DNA from: Plicaturopsis crispa FD-325 SS-3
Lineage: Eukaryota > Basidiomycota > Agaricomycetes > Amylocorticiales > Amylocorticiaceae
Direction: 5' to 3'
Length of the DNA: 64,000 nt
Assembly (NCBI GenBank): GCA_000827205.1
Contig: KN832563.1
Coordinates: 626,092 to 690,091 of the forward strand
Below, piece after piece: positions 13,015 through 25,083 of the stretch. The notes beneath the pieces were generated by a model that had not been told where the DNA came from, ran no database searches, and saw nothing but the letters and a program-made list of their open reading frames with translations. Within the stretch, counting starts at the first letter, position 1. Each line of letters starts with the position of its first letter. Made by a program: the position numbers and the translations under genes.

Positions 13015-13698
13015 ATGCCCTGGTCGACAAAGGACCTCACTTTTAGCTACTTGCACATGACTGAGTACGATCTGCAGCTCGTGGACACGCTAGAGACGTC
13101 CGAATACATTACAGGAGAGCTTTCAGACGATGGTGAGCGCGTTTCCTATCCTTACAATGCGATGAATCCATATTTGTGGCGGCAGACCTCGACATCCCCG
13201 CACATATGGTACCGCCCAATCCCGAGGATGCAGACAGTGAGTGCTCTTTATTTCATACATAACGATACCGGCTTTTGACACGCTGCAGTCCTTCCATCTC
13301 AGTCCCACCCGTCGTACCCGTACGGAAACCCGAACTCCTCGAAGCACCCTTCCTCGCGCCCGCGACTGCCGAAGGACCTCACGTCGCGGGCGCTGTACCA
13401 GGACGGCGGTTCGCAGCGCTCGGATATGAACGCCGCACTGCTATGGAAGGACCTCGCAATGGACATCCTGCTCCCGGTCGACGAGGAGAAGGAGGCCGAG
13501 CGACGCGCGGCGACCGCGCGGAAAATGGCTAGCGGCGCGGCCGCGAATCACCAAACGCACGCGCAGCAGCACCAGCAGCCTGCGGATCAGACGCTCGAGG
13601 AGGAGGACGAGGGTGACGAGGACGATGACGAGGAGAACGACGAAAATGGCAATGAGGAAGAAGACGACGAGGACGAGGAGGGCAGCTTCGAGGAGTAG
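13015..13698 (+). CDS. APC13: probable anaphase-promoting complex subunit Apc13
   Basis: Three-exon gene; the ATG at 13015 is the first in frame, and the TAG is at 13696-13698. Residues SYLHMTEYDLQLVDTL, then GELSDDDLDIPAHMVP, then NPEDADIL, and later NAALLWKDLAMDILLP, reproduce the layout of Apc13: an acidic helix, the (L/I)P..D(I/V).(I/V)P segment, and the W.DL...LL block. Introns start at about 13132 and 13240. Apc13 is a small scaffold subunit of the APC/C that stabilises the TPR lobe. The protein is longer than typical Apc13 because of a Gln/His stretch and a strongly Asp/Glu-rich C-terminal tail (EEEDEGDEDDDEENDENGNE). Family assignment rests on short motifs, so it is probable rather than certain. 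Confidence 0.65.
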
Positions 13699-13751
13699 CG
13701 CGTGATGTGCTATTTATTCTCTACAACCATTCGGTGTTACAATTGCTTTTC

Positions 13752-15039
13752 TTAGCCTCTGCCGGCTATAGCAGCGACCAGGGAATAACCGACATCATCG
13801 TGCAACAAACTCTGTATATCCCCTTCCTGTTCCACCGCCCATTCGTACCCCTCCAAAAGCACCGTGTCTGTCAGAGGGACAAAATGGGCTGACAGAACAC
13901 GGATGATGTTGGCGACGCGCGAAATCGCGGTGCGCGTCGCGGAATCGATGTCCTACAATAGGCATTGGAGTTAGCACCAGTCATTTAAGTCATATATGCG
14001 TATGATACGCCACGCACGTCATTTTGGTTGGAGTATACCGCCTCGGCGTCGAAACCTTCTTCGCCCTCCTGATCGCTCTCCTTGACATGCTTGCTGATCC
14101 AGATGTAGCCGTTAAGCCCGAGTATGAGGTCAACGCCGCACGGCAAGGTGATGAAATGCGACTTCAGCCGGCGAACGAGGATCGGCGGTATCGTCACCAG
14201 TTGTCCGTTTCGTAGCTACGCAAAATGTTTAATGGACACCTCCTAATCATGGGAGAAAGACGTTCACGTACCTTTCCGTATTTCAAAGATCGTGTGTGCA
14301 GTGACATGGCTCCGTCGGAAAAAAACGACTGCACTTCTGCGACTACGAGATCGCCTTCCTCGAAGAAATTCCGCATCTGAAGCTCATCGCTTTCTAATTT
14401 TCGCCGCTGTATTCATTGGGGAGAGTAAATATCATATGATGGTCGAGGCGAAGTCATTTTACCTGGACACCACCCGGAAGATTCACGGACGACAACATCA
14501 GGACGGCATCTTGTCGCGAATTGGCATCGACTTTCCATCGGCGTGGTTGGACCTTTGCAGTTTTGCATTAGCGCTTAACAACGAGGTCAAGGCACCGCTT
14601 ACCTCCGTTATTCTACCGACGACGAGATCCCCGACCTCTGCATTATATCTTGAAGCAGTTGCGATTACCGGACTGGCCTTCAAACCGACAGAAAGTTCTT
14701 TTTACGCACCTTGTCCGTATTGCGCGCACGGTTACCAACTTGTTCACGCGTTCTACCGTACCGGCCACGGACGCGATCACCTCGTCGTCCTCGACGTATG
14801 TCCCATGTCCCCTAAACTCGAAGTTCCAGCATACGATCAAACTCTCTAGAGAGCACGTACCGCATATAAGCATGTGAGGAAGTGAGTGGTTCTCCGGGGC
14901 AGGTCAATTTTGAGCTTCCGGCTACACGGTCTTCGGACAGATCCAAGTCCATGAGCTCGTCTTGTACGGCGGGATGATGCCGTGTGTTCCCCAGACCATA
15001 GTCCTCTCTCTGTGAGGGGAAAGAGGTGAAAGCAATCAT
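13752..15039 (-). CDS. RRP4: exosome complex RNA-binding subunit Rrp4
   Basis: Leftward gene from the ATG at 15039 ([20 protein letters not shown]) to a TAA at 13752-13754. Key blocks: [55 protein letters not shown] (S1 domain); [43 protein letters not shown]; and a KH-like [11 protein letters not shown]. This order (N-terminal lobe, S1, KH) and wording match Rrp4/EXOSC2. The subunit sits on the cap of the RNA exosome and threads RNA into the 3'-5' degradation core in nucleus and cytoplasm. The gene is head to head with the TFIIIC gene, their starts 309 bases apart, and ends about 50 bases from the Apc13 stop. Confidence 0.93.
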
Positions 15040-15348
15040 GAGAAAATGGGCGGACGGATAGTACTTAGTGTGTTAGGACGGTATAAGACGAAAACGCGTC
15101 GCCTCGGAAGTTGTTCCGCCGTCGCGTCGCGAAGAAAGTGCTCTTCATCTCTGACGTCCATGACTGAAACCTACATATTCTTTACTCCTAGTTACTCTCC
15201 TCAACTAGCGCTTCATCATCCCGACCGCTAGCTAGGCCACCGTGGTGTAGGACTGGCTTGTCTAGTACTCAGCTTTCTGGTTACTGAGAGGGTACGTACG
15301 AACACCGGACTCACAAAAATACATAGATCCTGAAGTTGAGAAACAGCG

Positions 15349-18300
15349 ATGCAGATGGCGAGCATATACACCGCGTTGAATGTGCCAACTGTCACATCTT
15401 ACCCATCTATAAATTGCTTGCAATGGTCTGGTGACGGACAAGCGTGTTTTGTCACGAAATCTGCAGTGTACATTTTGGTAGGTCTCATTGTATCTACATC
15501 ATCCAGCGTTTCCTCGCTCATATCGCACGCTGACAATGACATGTCTACCTGCATAGACCCCAGATCCTGGAATTAATTTTGACCTCGCGTCTGTCGTCAA
15601 AGCGCCAGTCGGCAAAGAAAAGACAAACCCGCTGGGCTGGTTTAGAACGATGATCGAATTCAACAAAGACATCTCCAAAGACGCCGCCAATGAGAAGCCG
15701 CAGAGCTGGCCAGAGCTATCCCAAGGTACGCGCACGCATCTCTGTTTTCAATGTCGCGTGAACATTTTCCGGCGCAGAGTATGCAGCTATCTCCTTGGGT
15801 TCCCTGGATGTCTCTGTACGAGCAGTAGCGTGTTCACCAAGCAATCTCACTGAAAAAGGGCGGTATGTAGTACGGTCTTTCCTTATGGCGCCGAATATTA
15901 ACCGGGCTGCAGTTGTGTCTTCGCCGTGCTGAGCTCCAATATGGACTTAGCCTTATGGACCTCTGCAAAAAATCATCTCAAGGGAGAGTGGATCAAGGTT
16001 TGCTAGTGCGAAATCCTCTTTCTTGGAACAGTGCTGAGCTCTTTTTCCAGATCTTCAATATCACGCCTTTTCTCATAGAGCTCTTTTCGACGGCCGGCGA
16101 TTCAAAAGCCGCGGTGACCGCGCACGCCCAGGTTGTCAGTACGTTTACCCCATTTCGGTATATGATCTACGCCGCGACGACTAATTGGCAACGAAAAGGT
16201 ATAGCGTGGTCTCAGCAACCCGACTTTGGAATAGGCCCTGCACCCAGCGTTGATGGGTCCTTGTTAGTAGCTGGTTCAAGAGCCGGGTGCTTGGTATTTC
16301 TTCGGTAACTTGCCTCCTTTATTTTGCGTGTTCCTATGACCTAGCCTATTCAGATTCGAACCCAGCGCCACCGCTGACGGTGGCGCCCATCATATTGAGA
16401 CTTTGGAAGTAAGCGACAAATGGATCACCACTCTCGCATGGACCCCGTGGAAGGCAACACGGTCGGGGCTGTGTATGTTCAATTCAGTTAATTTTGGCTT
16501 CGGGTGCTGACGGGCAAATTTGCAGGCGAAGCAGACATTGCATATGGGACCTCAGACGGAGGTGTCGGACTCATCAAAGTTACACAGCGTCTTGAACCAA
16601 TTCACGGCGTTTTCAGTTTTGTGCCACAGTATTCTGTGGTTTTTACGTCGGAGATAATGCACATTCAACCGTGCGTGGCCGATAAACGCACTATCACAGC
16701 CTTGACATGGGTTCGGATTGCGGACCAGCGGGCAAGTTTCATGCTCCCATATCCTCGCTTGGGCAAAGTTGACATCCTATCAGAACATCCTCGCCTTCTG
16801 CAAGCCGGGGGTAATCCACCTGTGGGCTGCATCGGAGGCAAATCTGAGCTGGAGTGGACCCCAAATATTGCGACTTCAAACTCAAAGGCTCTCCGTTGGC
16901 TCCTCTGCTCTGTACCCAGCGTCGGGCATAATCTATGTCCGATCTCGCGATGCTCTTATCGTCTCCCTCCTTGACGGGTCGTTCCATGTCATCCACGCCC
17001 TATCCACTGCCCCTAGTTTGGACTCCGGATCATCCCAGGACGCGTTAACAAGCCATATTCTTTCACAGACTTCCCGCGCGGTGTTCTCTCAGACTGAACC
17101 CGGCGGCATTCACTTCACGGATGTAAACCGAATCAGCGGCGCGATGTCCTATGACCGCTTATCCACGATAATCTGGGTTCACGAGTGCGCATTTTTGGTT
17201 GCTGCCCACTTTACGTCCCCTCATTCTTGCTCTCGTTCACAAGGTCGTCCCGACCATCAGATTTCAGTTACAAACATGACGCCAAGCATAACAGCATGCT
17301 CATCGTCACACAGCTGTGGGACACTGACGACGAATGTCATCTGGAAGGCCTAGCTAAAACCCTCTGTTCGGCGAACTCAGGTAAAGTTGTCGTTCCGAAA
17401 TTACACTCGCGCTGACATCGGACCGTAGCGTCAGGAGAAACACCTATACATGCGCTCCGCACCGCTTTTCTCTATTTGCGGAAGGCGGCAAAGCTTCCCC
17501 ATATACGGACACGCGTCCTGGACATTCTCCGTCAACCTGTTGACGACGATAGCGTCAGCATTTCTCTTTCGCAATGGTCGGGCAGTCCCACGCCGGAAAT
17601 CAAACGGGCATTTAGGCGATCTCTTGCTCAAAACTTATTCGGTTGGGATAGTCTTCTTTATCTCCGAATGGGCCTAGGTGTTGCAGATTTTTGCTGGGTG
17701 AGCGGTGTTGAGCTCTTCCCGGATACATAGCTGATCTCATGAGCAATTAGAAACTATCTGATAGCGAAGAGGCTCAAGCGGAGTGCGGCCAAGTTGCGCA
17801 GCACCTCTTGAGCTCCATCTCACACCGCGTTCTACGGACGATAATTCGGCACCTTGCAGCTGTAGTTCCCGCACTCGCCCGTCAGTGTGATCTTCGCATT
17901 CAAGACGTAGTGACTAATGGACCCTGCTTTTATTTAGTGGATGATGTGCCTTTCGTCTCGCGGATGGTCATTCAGTCATTGTTACCGGGTTGCCCAGCCG
18001 ATCTTTCGATTAACGCCCAAGAACTTCAGGCTGCTGTAAACGCCGCTGTGCCTCTAGACATGCAGTCCTCGATGACGTTGCATGGCCTGAGTGAGCTATG
18101 TCCTGCGTGCAACGCTGAAGTCGCCCTTGCGGACCTAACCAGCGCGATGTGTCCGAATGGTCATGCATGGAGTTCGTCAATCCCCTTGCGTTCGATTTAC
18201 TGCTGACTCAACGCCAACCCGTCATTGACAGGTCGATGCTCGATTACTTCTTTCATTCTCGCCACCACGATGGTCCGGACGTGCATCGGCTGTAGTCGTA

Positions 18301-18449
18301 AGGCGTTCTTGCCTCGATCTCTTGCGCATCAGTATCCGGACGTTTCGAACTGGCTACCCACGGCAGCGCGCAGCTGGGTCGTAGAAGAACTTCTTGAGTC
18401 TGTGAATCATTGTCTCTTCTGTGGTAATCATCTAGTCAATATACTTTGA
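15349..18449 (+). CDS. transcription factor IIIC 90-kDa-type subunit (delta WD + zinc finger)
   Basis: Long multi-exon gene beginning MQMASIYTALNVPTVTSY at 15349; a second Met two codons later is an equally possible start. N-terminal blocks CLQWSGDGQACFVTKSAVYI, TPDPGINFD, VRAVACSPSNL, NMDLALWTSAKN, IAWSQQPDF and DGSLLVAGSRAGCLVFLR form the beta-propeller of the TFIIIC delta domain. The C-terminus carries the TFIIIC zinc-finger region: ELCPACNAEV, SAMCPNGHAWS, VRTCIGCSRKAFLP and NHCLFCGNHLV. This is the DNA-bound assembly factor for RNA polymerase III at tRNA genes; the subunit contacts TFIIIB and Pol III. Around ten short introns are needed. The stop is a TGA at 18447-18449. Confidence 0.88.
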
Positions 18450-18615
18450 ACCTGATATGAAACTATTTTGAATAGCAATCAGCGGTTTCCTGTGCTATTG
18501 CAGCAGCGGTAGCACATGTTGCGTTCAACCCATGCGCAGCCTATGAAGTCTAGACTTTCTGGCGTGAATTGAAACCGGCATTGTAGCTCACGGTCTCACG
18601 ATATGTAGTCCTCCT

Positions 18616-18894
18616 CGTCATCCAAGGCCCATCAATCTTACTGCGCAGCGCTTGCAAGCCGCGGCGGGATATTATCAATCCATTGTACGTCTGCCTTAGA
18701 GTCATTGTCAGCTTGCAGTGCTCTGCTTACAATTTTCGACGTTTCATCCCTGCTCATGCGCTCAGGCGCTCGAGAGTCAATTCTACTCTGATCACCGGCC
18801 TTCATCGCCTCTATTCTCCACGAGTAAGCAGATCATTTTATTCTTCGAACACATGCACGCGGAGGTCTCTCCGGCTGCTGACAGTTTGTATTGA
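18616..18894 (+). CDS. possible small gene or 3' exons, unrecognised
   Basis: Two stretches look coding and join across a plausible intron. The first includes LTAQRLQAAAGYYQSI and ends at a GTACGT donor (about 18685). The second starts after CTCAG (about 18766) and reads ALESQFYSDHRPSSPLF, then IILFFEHMHAEVSPAADSLY, ending in a TGA at 18892-18894. I could not find a convincing start codon upstream between the TFIIIC stop and 18616, and I do not recognise the family. It could be a short gene or the remnant of one. Confidence 0.25.
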
Positions 18895-21457
18895 AGGAGT
18901 CACCGTATGCCGCAAACATAGTTATCATTCATGATGCCCTTTGCGACTTAATACACTACAGACGAGTGCATGTGCTGAGCGTCGCTACTGATCACTTTGT
19001 TATCTTAATTCAGTGATATCAGGCCTTTTTTTCCATGCGCCAAAATCAACGTTATCCACCCACAACCAGTGGTACCGGTAAGAGGTGGTAAGTAGGGTAG
19101 GTAGGTTTATCAGGAGGTAATCATATGCTAATAGTGTCATCATCCATCCCTCCGGAAGCAAACGCTATGGCGAGGAACAATCACGAACCCTGTTGAGTTT
19201 GTAGTCCGCGAGCGCACGATACATGTTTCTCCTAAGTAGATTAGATTACCTGTAACAGCGGCCGTGTGCATATGGATAATACCTAAAAAACACGCCCGGG
19301 ACAACTACTTAACTTGGTCGTCTAGCTCATATGAGCGTACCTGCGGAGTCCAGGTGGATACCAGCAGCACATATCTCCAAGCGGTACGGATATTTGCAGA
19401 TCGCTGTCGACATGTCATAGCACTTCCCCCAGTGCAATGATTGGGGTCCATGGCCGCAGTGACCCGCGCAGTAAGATGGCACGGCGTGTGAACACTGCAG
19501 CGCCACAGGAATCGTCTCGCAGAGCAGAACCTGCCGGGTCTTGAGCAAGCGCGGACCCTAGGTTACCGCGCAATGGTCACGAATGAAGATTATCGCGTGC
19601 TTTCGGACATGTCGGATTCGTCCTGTCGGTCGAGCGTGCTTGTATTGAGTTAGATAGCTGCGCAGCGAGATTCCTGACGACTCCCGTTGGAGATAAGTAT
19701 GTTAGTCCGAATAACGATTTGCTGTCCTCACGAGGATCGACGTCTGTAGATAAATCACCTGGCAACGGTTCAAATTGATATTGCTGACTTGCCAGAGATA
19801 CACATACATTTGTGCACGTCGCCCAAGGGACGCCGGTGGGATACTCTTCGATGCTAAGTATAACATGCAAAGACCCTGCGAGAGGGGCGGCAAGTACGAA
19901 CTCGACGAGTAACGTCCGTGAGCATCGTCTCTACAAGGAATGAGCAAACAGCCCGTTGTCATCCAGGATCTTATCATATAGTAGACCAGACCCATACGGA
20001 TCTACAGAATGCTAGATATTTTCAGCGTGAAGTACGTGGCGCGGGAAATCAAAGCGTACCTTGGCGAACTCTCGCGATCGGATTGTTTACATTCGTTAGA
20101 TTCTGAGCAGACGAGCACTCTGGACCCTACGGATGTAACCTTCGTCGACGTTGATTGTTTGCACAGATAGGAGAGGCACCTTGGTATCCACGGAGCATGT
20201 CTGCTGTAATACGTGTAAGAACGGCTCCTCAGGATTAACTGACCTATAGCAGATCGCAAATATCGTCTGCTCTCGCGATGAAGGAGCTTTGCGAGCATGA
20301 TGCGAGGGGTGACACACATGAGCAGCGAGCAGCGTTTATCGGAGAGAAAGTACGGCACTCATCAGTGCCAACTCAGCAATCGGTGAGAGGTTATTCGCGC
20401 GAGGACTGCATGGGATCAAGCAAGTCTTTGGGGATTCGGAGACGAGGTTGATAGACGGGTCCGCTCCAGTCGCATGTGTGCGTGGAGGTGAAACTACGTA
20501 TACCGTTGCAACAGATTCAATAGTATACAGTCGATGAAAGAAAGAAAACAACTTGCTTTGCCTACAAATCCGCTCCAAAGCGAGATTGGATTGGAAACGC
20601 TTTCGGGAGCGAGCTGCGGTACATGTACCTGTTACAGGAGAAATCCTGTAACCATCGACGGCCGTTGTAGAGGCCCGGACGAGCGAAATCCGCTGAAGTC
20701 AATCTGAGTCAGCTCTCCAAACATGAACAGAAAATTCTCACCGCCACTCGCTCCGTGTCGGATCCTTGTGCATCTACACTGGCAGCGGTCGGAGACGGGG
20801 AATGCTACCACATCTACGTGACACACTTGCTTGTCCCCGTTACAGTACTCCAGCCTAGTTCGCCCCAGAGTGTTCAAAAATTGCTGATGGCTACTAAGTA
20901 GGGCGGCCCGCTGTTGACGGCCATCAGGTAACAAATCGCGTATCAAATGGACTCCAGTTCGCATCCTTACATACCTCCTGTATACTTTTGGTACCACAGG
21001 TTCTCTACGCCGGCGGGACGAAGCACCTTCCACGATTCTCCCAAAATTGTTCCGCTGTTGAACTTGACCGATCGAGCCAGATCTTCTCTGCAAGATGCAC
21101 ACGTACAAGTGAGAACATCTCCGTTGTGTCGGATCGGACGCGCTCAAGCTTTCTATCGCGCGGCGACTGTGCAACCCCTACTTATTCCTAAGTGGCAGCT
21201 TCAACGACGCGTTGGGAGTCTTTGACTCTACTTAGCAGCAATAGACGCGACGATCATGATATCTGGTTCATGTACATGTGCATAGTCTATTTTGGTAGTG
21301 GCATATACCACGGCGTGTTGTCACAGCTACAACGAAAAGCGAAACATATCGATATGAATGTCCTGATCTCTATGTGGGGAATAGGAAACTGCGAGAGGAA
21401 GAACGTAAGCGGGATGCACCGGAAGCAAGGAGAGCGGACTACAACGCACGCGTTTTG
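18895..21457. other. gene-poor stretch
   Basis: About 2.6 kb with no recognised gene. Several minus-strand frames of 70-180 codons occur (19327-19548, 19577-19870, 20096-20578, 20632-21174). Some contain locally protein-like text, such as EEPFLHVLQQTCSVDTK near 20210, but they do not join into a consistent gene model and match no family I know. It may hold a decayed gene or a non-coding transcript. Confidence 0.4.
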
Positions 21458-22196
21458 TTACTTGTACGCAAGGAAATAGGCCGAGAGGGCGGGTAGATCG
21501 TTTGAGCCAGCATCCGAGTACCCTTGTCTCCGCGAACCATTGAATTTTAGAACGACCACGGTACCGCACCATGGCTTGAGCGCTCGGCCCTGTGTAATAT
21601 GGTAGATTGCTCGGTTTATCGGCGCTCCTCGCTGTAAACAAGAACCCGAGTACCACACGTGCAAGGGGAATCGAAGGGGCTCCCCGTTGAGCCCTTGAGC
21701 AAGCACGATGGACTCGCTACCGCCGCCCGGAAAGGAGTCCTGGAGGAGTGGTACCGGGCACATGCCATTGACCGGAGAAAGCGGCGGTCGACATTGTACG
21801 GGGATGATACGGGGCCGCTCTGAACGGAGTAAATGATCCTTAGACGCGTTATCGGGGATTGTGCGAGGATACAACGAACCTTCCTCCGGTGAGAACAAGA
21901 TTGCTGAGACGGTAATGAGCTGCGGCTCGGCTGGCGGTGGCGTGGCAATCATGTTATATGTTTGCCCCGAAGATGATTGCGTCGCAGGAATACATTCCTT
22001 GCGATGGCGAGGCCAGTCCTGCGCACGCGAGATAAATTCCGTAAGTCCGGTGACCCGGGAATATGGAGTGTACGGAATAACGAACGCTTTGTAGGTGCTC
22101 CGGCGTGCAGTACCATGCACTCTGGCAGCGACTGCACCACATTGATGTCGGTTTGCAGCATAGTGTGCATGGGTGGTTAATCAAAGGCGCTGCCAT
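21458..22196 (-). CDS. MYND-type zinc-finger protein
   Basis: Two exons, 22086-22196 and 21458-22018, give a 223-residue protein starting MAAPLINHPCTLCCKPTS. The intron (67 bases, GTTCG...GCAG) falls exactly inside the finger. Spliced ligands read CTLC, then WCSRCQSAWYC, then HLQSDWPRHRKEC, which is the full C-x2-C...C-x2-C...C...H-x3-C MYND pattern. MYND fingers bind proline-rich peptides. The remainder (ITVSAILFSPEEG; RIIPVQCRPPLSP; GGSESIVLAQGLNGEPLRF; APINRAIYHITQGRALKPW) looks like the tail domain of a large Agaricomycete MYND family of unknown function. The ending, ALSAYFLAYK, is followed directly by TAA. Confidence 0.75.
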
Positions 22197-23026
22197 GTTG
22201 AGTGGTCCGAATGCACTGAGAGAGGTGTGGGATGTTTGAGAAATGGCAAACGAACGCCAGGTTATATGGTAAAAGGTTAGAGGACAACGGGAAGATCCGG
22301 GCCTTGAAGCATTACGAGGAGAAAGGACCCATTTAATAATGACCTGAGGGTGTGTGAAGGTGAAAGTCGAGGGACAAAGCCCGTTGCCTCGTTCGCAATA
22401 TGTACTTTGGACGAGAGGATCTCGATCGTGATTCGGGGCAAAGGCAGTGTCGAAGTTTGATGTAGGCACGAATAGCGGCGGAAGCAAGTGGATGATGAGC
22501 TCGTGGGGATGGTGCATCGGGATCAATCCACCGAGGGTCTGTACTGTTGGCAACCAAAAGCCCAGTTTTCACTGGCAGATCGCCATCCGTTCAAGAGCGC
22601 CGGTGTTACATTTCCAGACAAGTCCTCGCCTAAGAGGAGAGCACCAGTCAGATTTGGGAAACTTGGCGCCTAAATGGAGGCATAGCTCGCGCCGCTGGAT
22701 AGGACACAAACAGCGAGTCAATCAAACATTCCATTCACTGTGGCTCGCCAACACCGCGCTGACCGAACTTTGCCGTTTATTTTGTTGATGCGTCCGTGCA
22801 TGCGTGAAGAGACGTGAAAGTATCGCGCCTAGCGCAAGCGTATCAATTGATCAAACAGAGGAGACGAACTACGACCGTCCAAGGGGAACGAAGAAACATA
22901 GAAAATGGGGCGAAATGCTGCCCGGATATTAACAGCCACGTGGCAATCAGCACGGATTACATAATATTTGCCATTAGACCTCCCGTCATGTGTATTCTCC
23001 CACGCTCAGCTTTGCAGTACGCCACC
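22197..23026. other. intergenic between MYND and Y14 genes
   Basis: About 830 bases holding two divergent promoters. Frames on both strands reach 60-110 codons without family resemblance. A pyrimidine-rich run near 22990-23025 directly precedes the Y14 start. Confidence 0.4.
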
Positions 23027-23779
23027 ATGTCCGACGATGAGATGAACATTGATGAAGGTGTGTATTCTCGGTTTGACCATGCGCTTACCGTGGAACTGAC
23101 TGGGAAAGCAGTCGCAGCCGGGGGAGCTGTCCGACGCAGAGGCAGAGGCTTCCAAAATGCAACAGGTGCGTCCTTGCATCAAGTCAAATGTGTTTGTATG
23201 TAAATTAACGGCCCTTGCTCTATCATCACCTGCTCGAACCGAAGGGGGCAACGACGAGACTGTAGTCACTGAACCGACATACGACAGGGTGGAGTCAACC
23301 CATGTCAAGGACGATACCAGAGCCGCGCGATGTAAGCACCTCATGTTAGTCCATCTTGCCATTTCAGACTGAACCGCGTTTCCACACAGCTGTCGAGGGC
23401 TGGATCGTCCTTGTCACCAACGTACACGAGGAGGCGACCGAAGAGGACGTGTCCGATAAGTTTGCCGAGTATGGCGAAATAAAAAACTTGCACCTAAACC
23501 TCGATCGGAGAACAGGGTATGTCAAGGTGAGGACATATCGTTTCCGACTGGATGTTTACGTTGCTAATAGCATGTATGTTTTTTCCGGGCCAGGGATACG
23601 CTCTCGTGGAATATGAGACCATGGCAGAAGCACAAGCAGCAATCGAAAATGCCTCGGGCTCGACCCTTCTAGAGCAACAGATTCAATGTGACTATGCCTT
23701 CGTCCGACCACCACCTTCTGGGCCCAAAAAGGGCAGGGGCGCTCGTGGCCGCAGTGCTAGTCCCTCTCGGAGGCGGTAG
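23027..23779 (+). CDS. Y14: exon-junction complex RNA-binding protein Y14 (RBM8A)
   Basis: Start ATG at 23027 ([10 protein letters not shown]) in a CCACC context; the stop is a TAG at 23777-23779. The first exons encode an acidic segment and RRRGRGFQ, which matches the basic stretch ahead of the RRM in Y14. The RRM reads [40 protein letters not shown], then [17 protein letters not shown] and [19 protein letters not shown] and [11 protein letters not shown] are diagnostic of Y14. The protein ends in an Arg/Ser tail ([15 protein letters not shown]). With Mago, eIF4A3 and Barentsz it marks spliced junctions and feeds mRNA export and decay. Four introns are visible, including one between RTGYVK and GYALVEY. 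Confidence 0.92.
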
Positions 23780-24074
23780 AGGGCCTTTTTGTATTGTATA
23801 CGTCTTGTCTTGTCTGTCTTGGAGAATCTACTTAGCATCCTCGAACTCTACCGATGTGTGTTCAGTGAGACGCTCAAGTTATAATGCGAATATTTTGTTG
23901 ACTTCCGAGTCGTCTCTGAATTTTGAAATGAAATTGTGGCGTGCAGGTTCCCACGGATATCCCGCCACCAGCGCGTTTCCCGCTCTGCCTCTTGTGTTCA
24001 GCTTAGCGCAGGGTCGTCGTTGTATCTTTTCATTCTTGTTGGTCCTTCACGTCGGATTCTGTCCTGCTCGTATC

Positions 24075-25083
24075 ATGGCGAAAGTTACAGAAGCTTCCGA
24101 TAGCGAAAATGAACGAGTAGCCAACGGTAAGGAGGACGAGACAGCCGAGGAGCAAAACGAGGAGGACGCGGAGGTCAGCGATGAAGAATACGAAATCGAG
24201 GCTATCGTAAAACATGCATCCGGCATGTTCCCCGAGGTTCGTGATACCAATGCAATATACATGAGAGGTGACTGACGGCCATTCATAGGGTCGCGAAGGA
24301 TACTTCGTGAAGTGGAAGAATTACGGACATGAGCATAACAGCTGGGTGGACGAACAAGATGCTGGGTGCGTATTTGCCTCCTTCCTTACCTCTGATACTT
24401 TCTCACTATGCCGTAGGAATGCGGCAGACTTGATCGCCGCGTTTTGGCAAAGACAAAAGAAAGAAAAAAGGGCGTCAGTCGCGAAGGGAGAGGCCAAACC
24501 TAGAAAGTCGACGGGTGCAGCTAGGGCGAGCTCGGAGAGAGCATCCAGCTCGGCTCCCAAGAAGCGCAAGGCGAAATCGGCCAAGGAGGACTCGGATGTA
24601 GAGATGGACCAGGAGGAGGAGGCGGAGAAGCCTAGGAAGAAGGGCAAGGTCACAAGTTCGCGGCGCTCTGTAGGGGCGAAAACCCAAACGAAAGCAAAGG
24701 CCGATGCAAGTTCAGATGATGAGGCAGAAGAATTTGGTAACATGAAAGCCTATGTGGGGATTCCGACCTGGGAGCACCTCGTGCAAAGCGTGGACACCGT
24801 CGAGCGTACGGACGATAACGCCCTAGTGGTATATTTCACTCTGTGAGTTTTCCTCGTTTACTTGTCGTCTCAATTTTTCATTCGTTATTTTCCTTTAAGG
24901 ACTTCCGGAGTGAGGGTCAGAGAGTCGTCCGAGACATGCGCCGAGAGGTTCCCTCAAAAGGTTTGGTTTTCTGGCGGTCTCTGCACATAATTTATGGCTT
25001 ATCGCCCTCGTTAGATGATCAAATTCTACGAATCTAACCTCCGCTGGAAGCAGATAGACAGCGCGGACGAGTCACAAAAGTAG
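24075..25083 (+). CDS. HP1: HP1-type chromodomain and chromoshadow protein
   Basis: Five exons (24075-24236, 24289-24365, 24417-24842, 24900-24960, 25015-25083) give 264 residues. An acidic N-terminus leads to the chromodomain: EEYEIEAIVKHASGMFPE, then GREGYFVKWKNYGHEHNSW, then NAADLIAAFWQRQ. The Tyr and Trp of the methyl-lysine cage are present. A Lys/Ser-rich hinge with KKRKAK-type basic runs follows. The C-terminal chromoshadow domain reads GIPTWEHLVQSVDTVERTDD, ALVVYFTLTSGV, and ends KMIKFYESNLRWKQ. HP1 proteins dimerise through this domain and bind H3K9-methylated chromatin. All five exons splice in frame. The gene lies 295 bases right of Y14 on the same strand. Confidence 0.92.

Noticed and set aside
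14292-14849. 185-codon plus-strand frame
   Set aside because: Antisense to Rrp4 exons with strong KH/S1 signatures on the minus strand.
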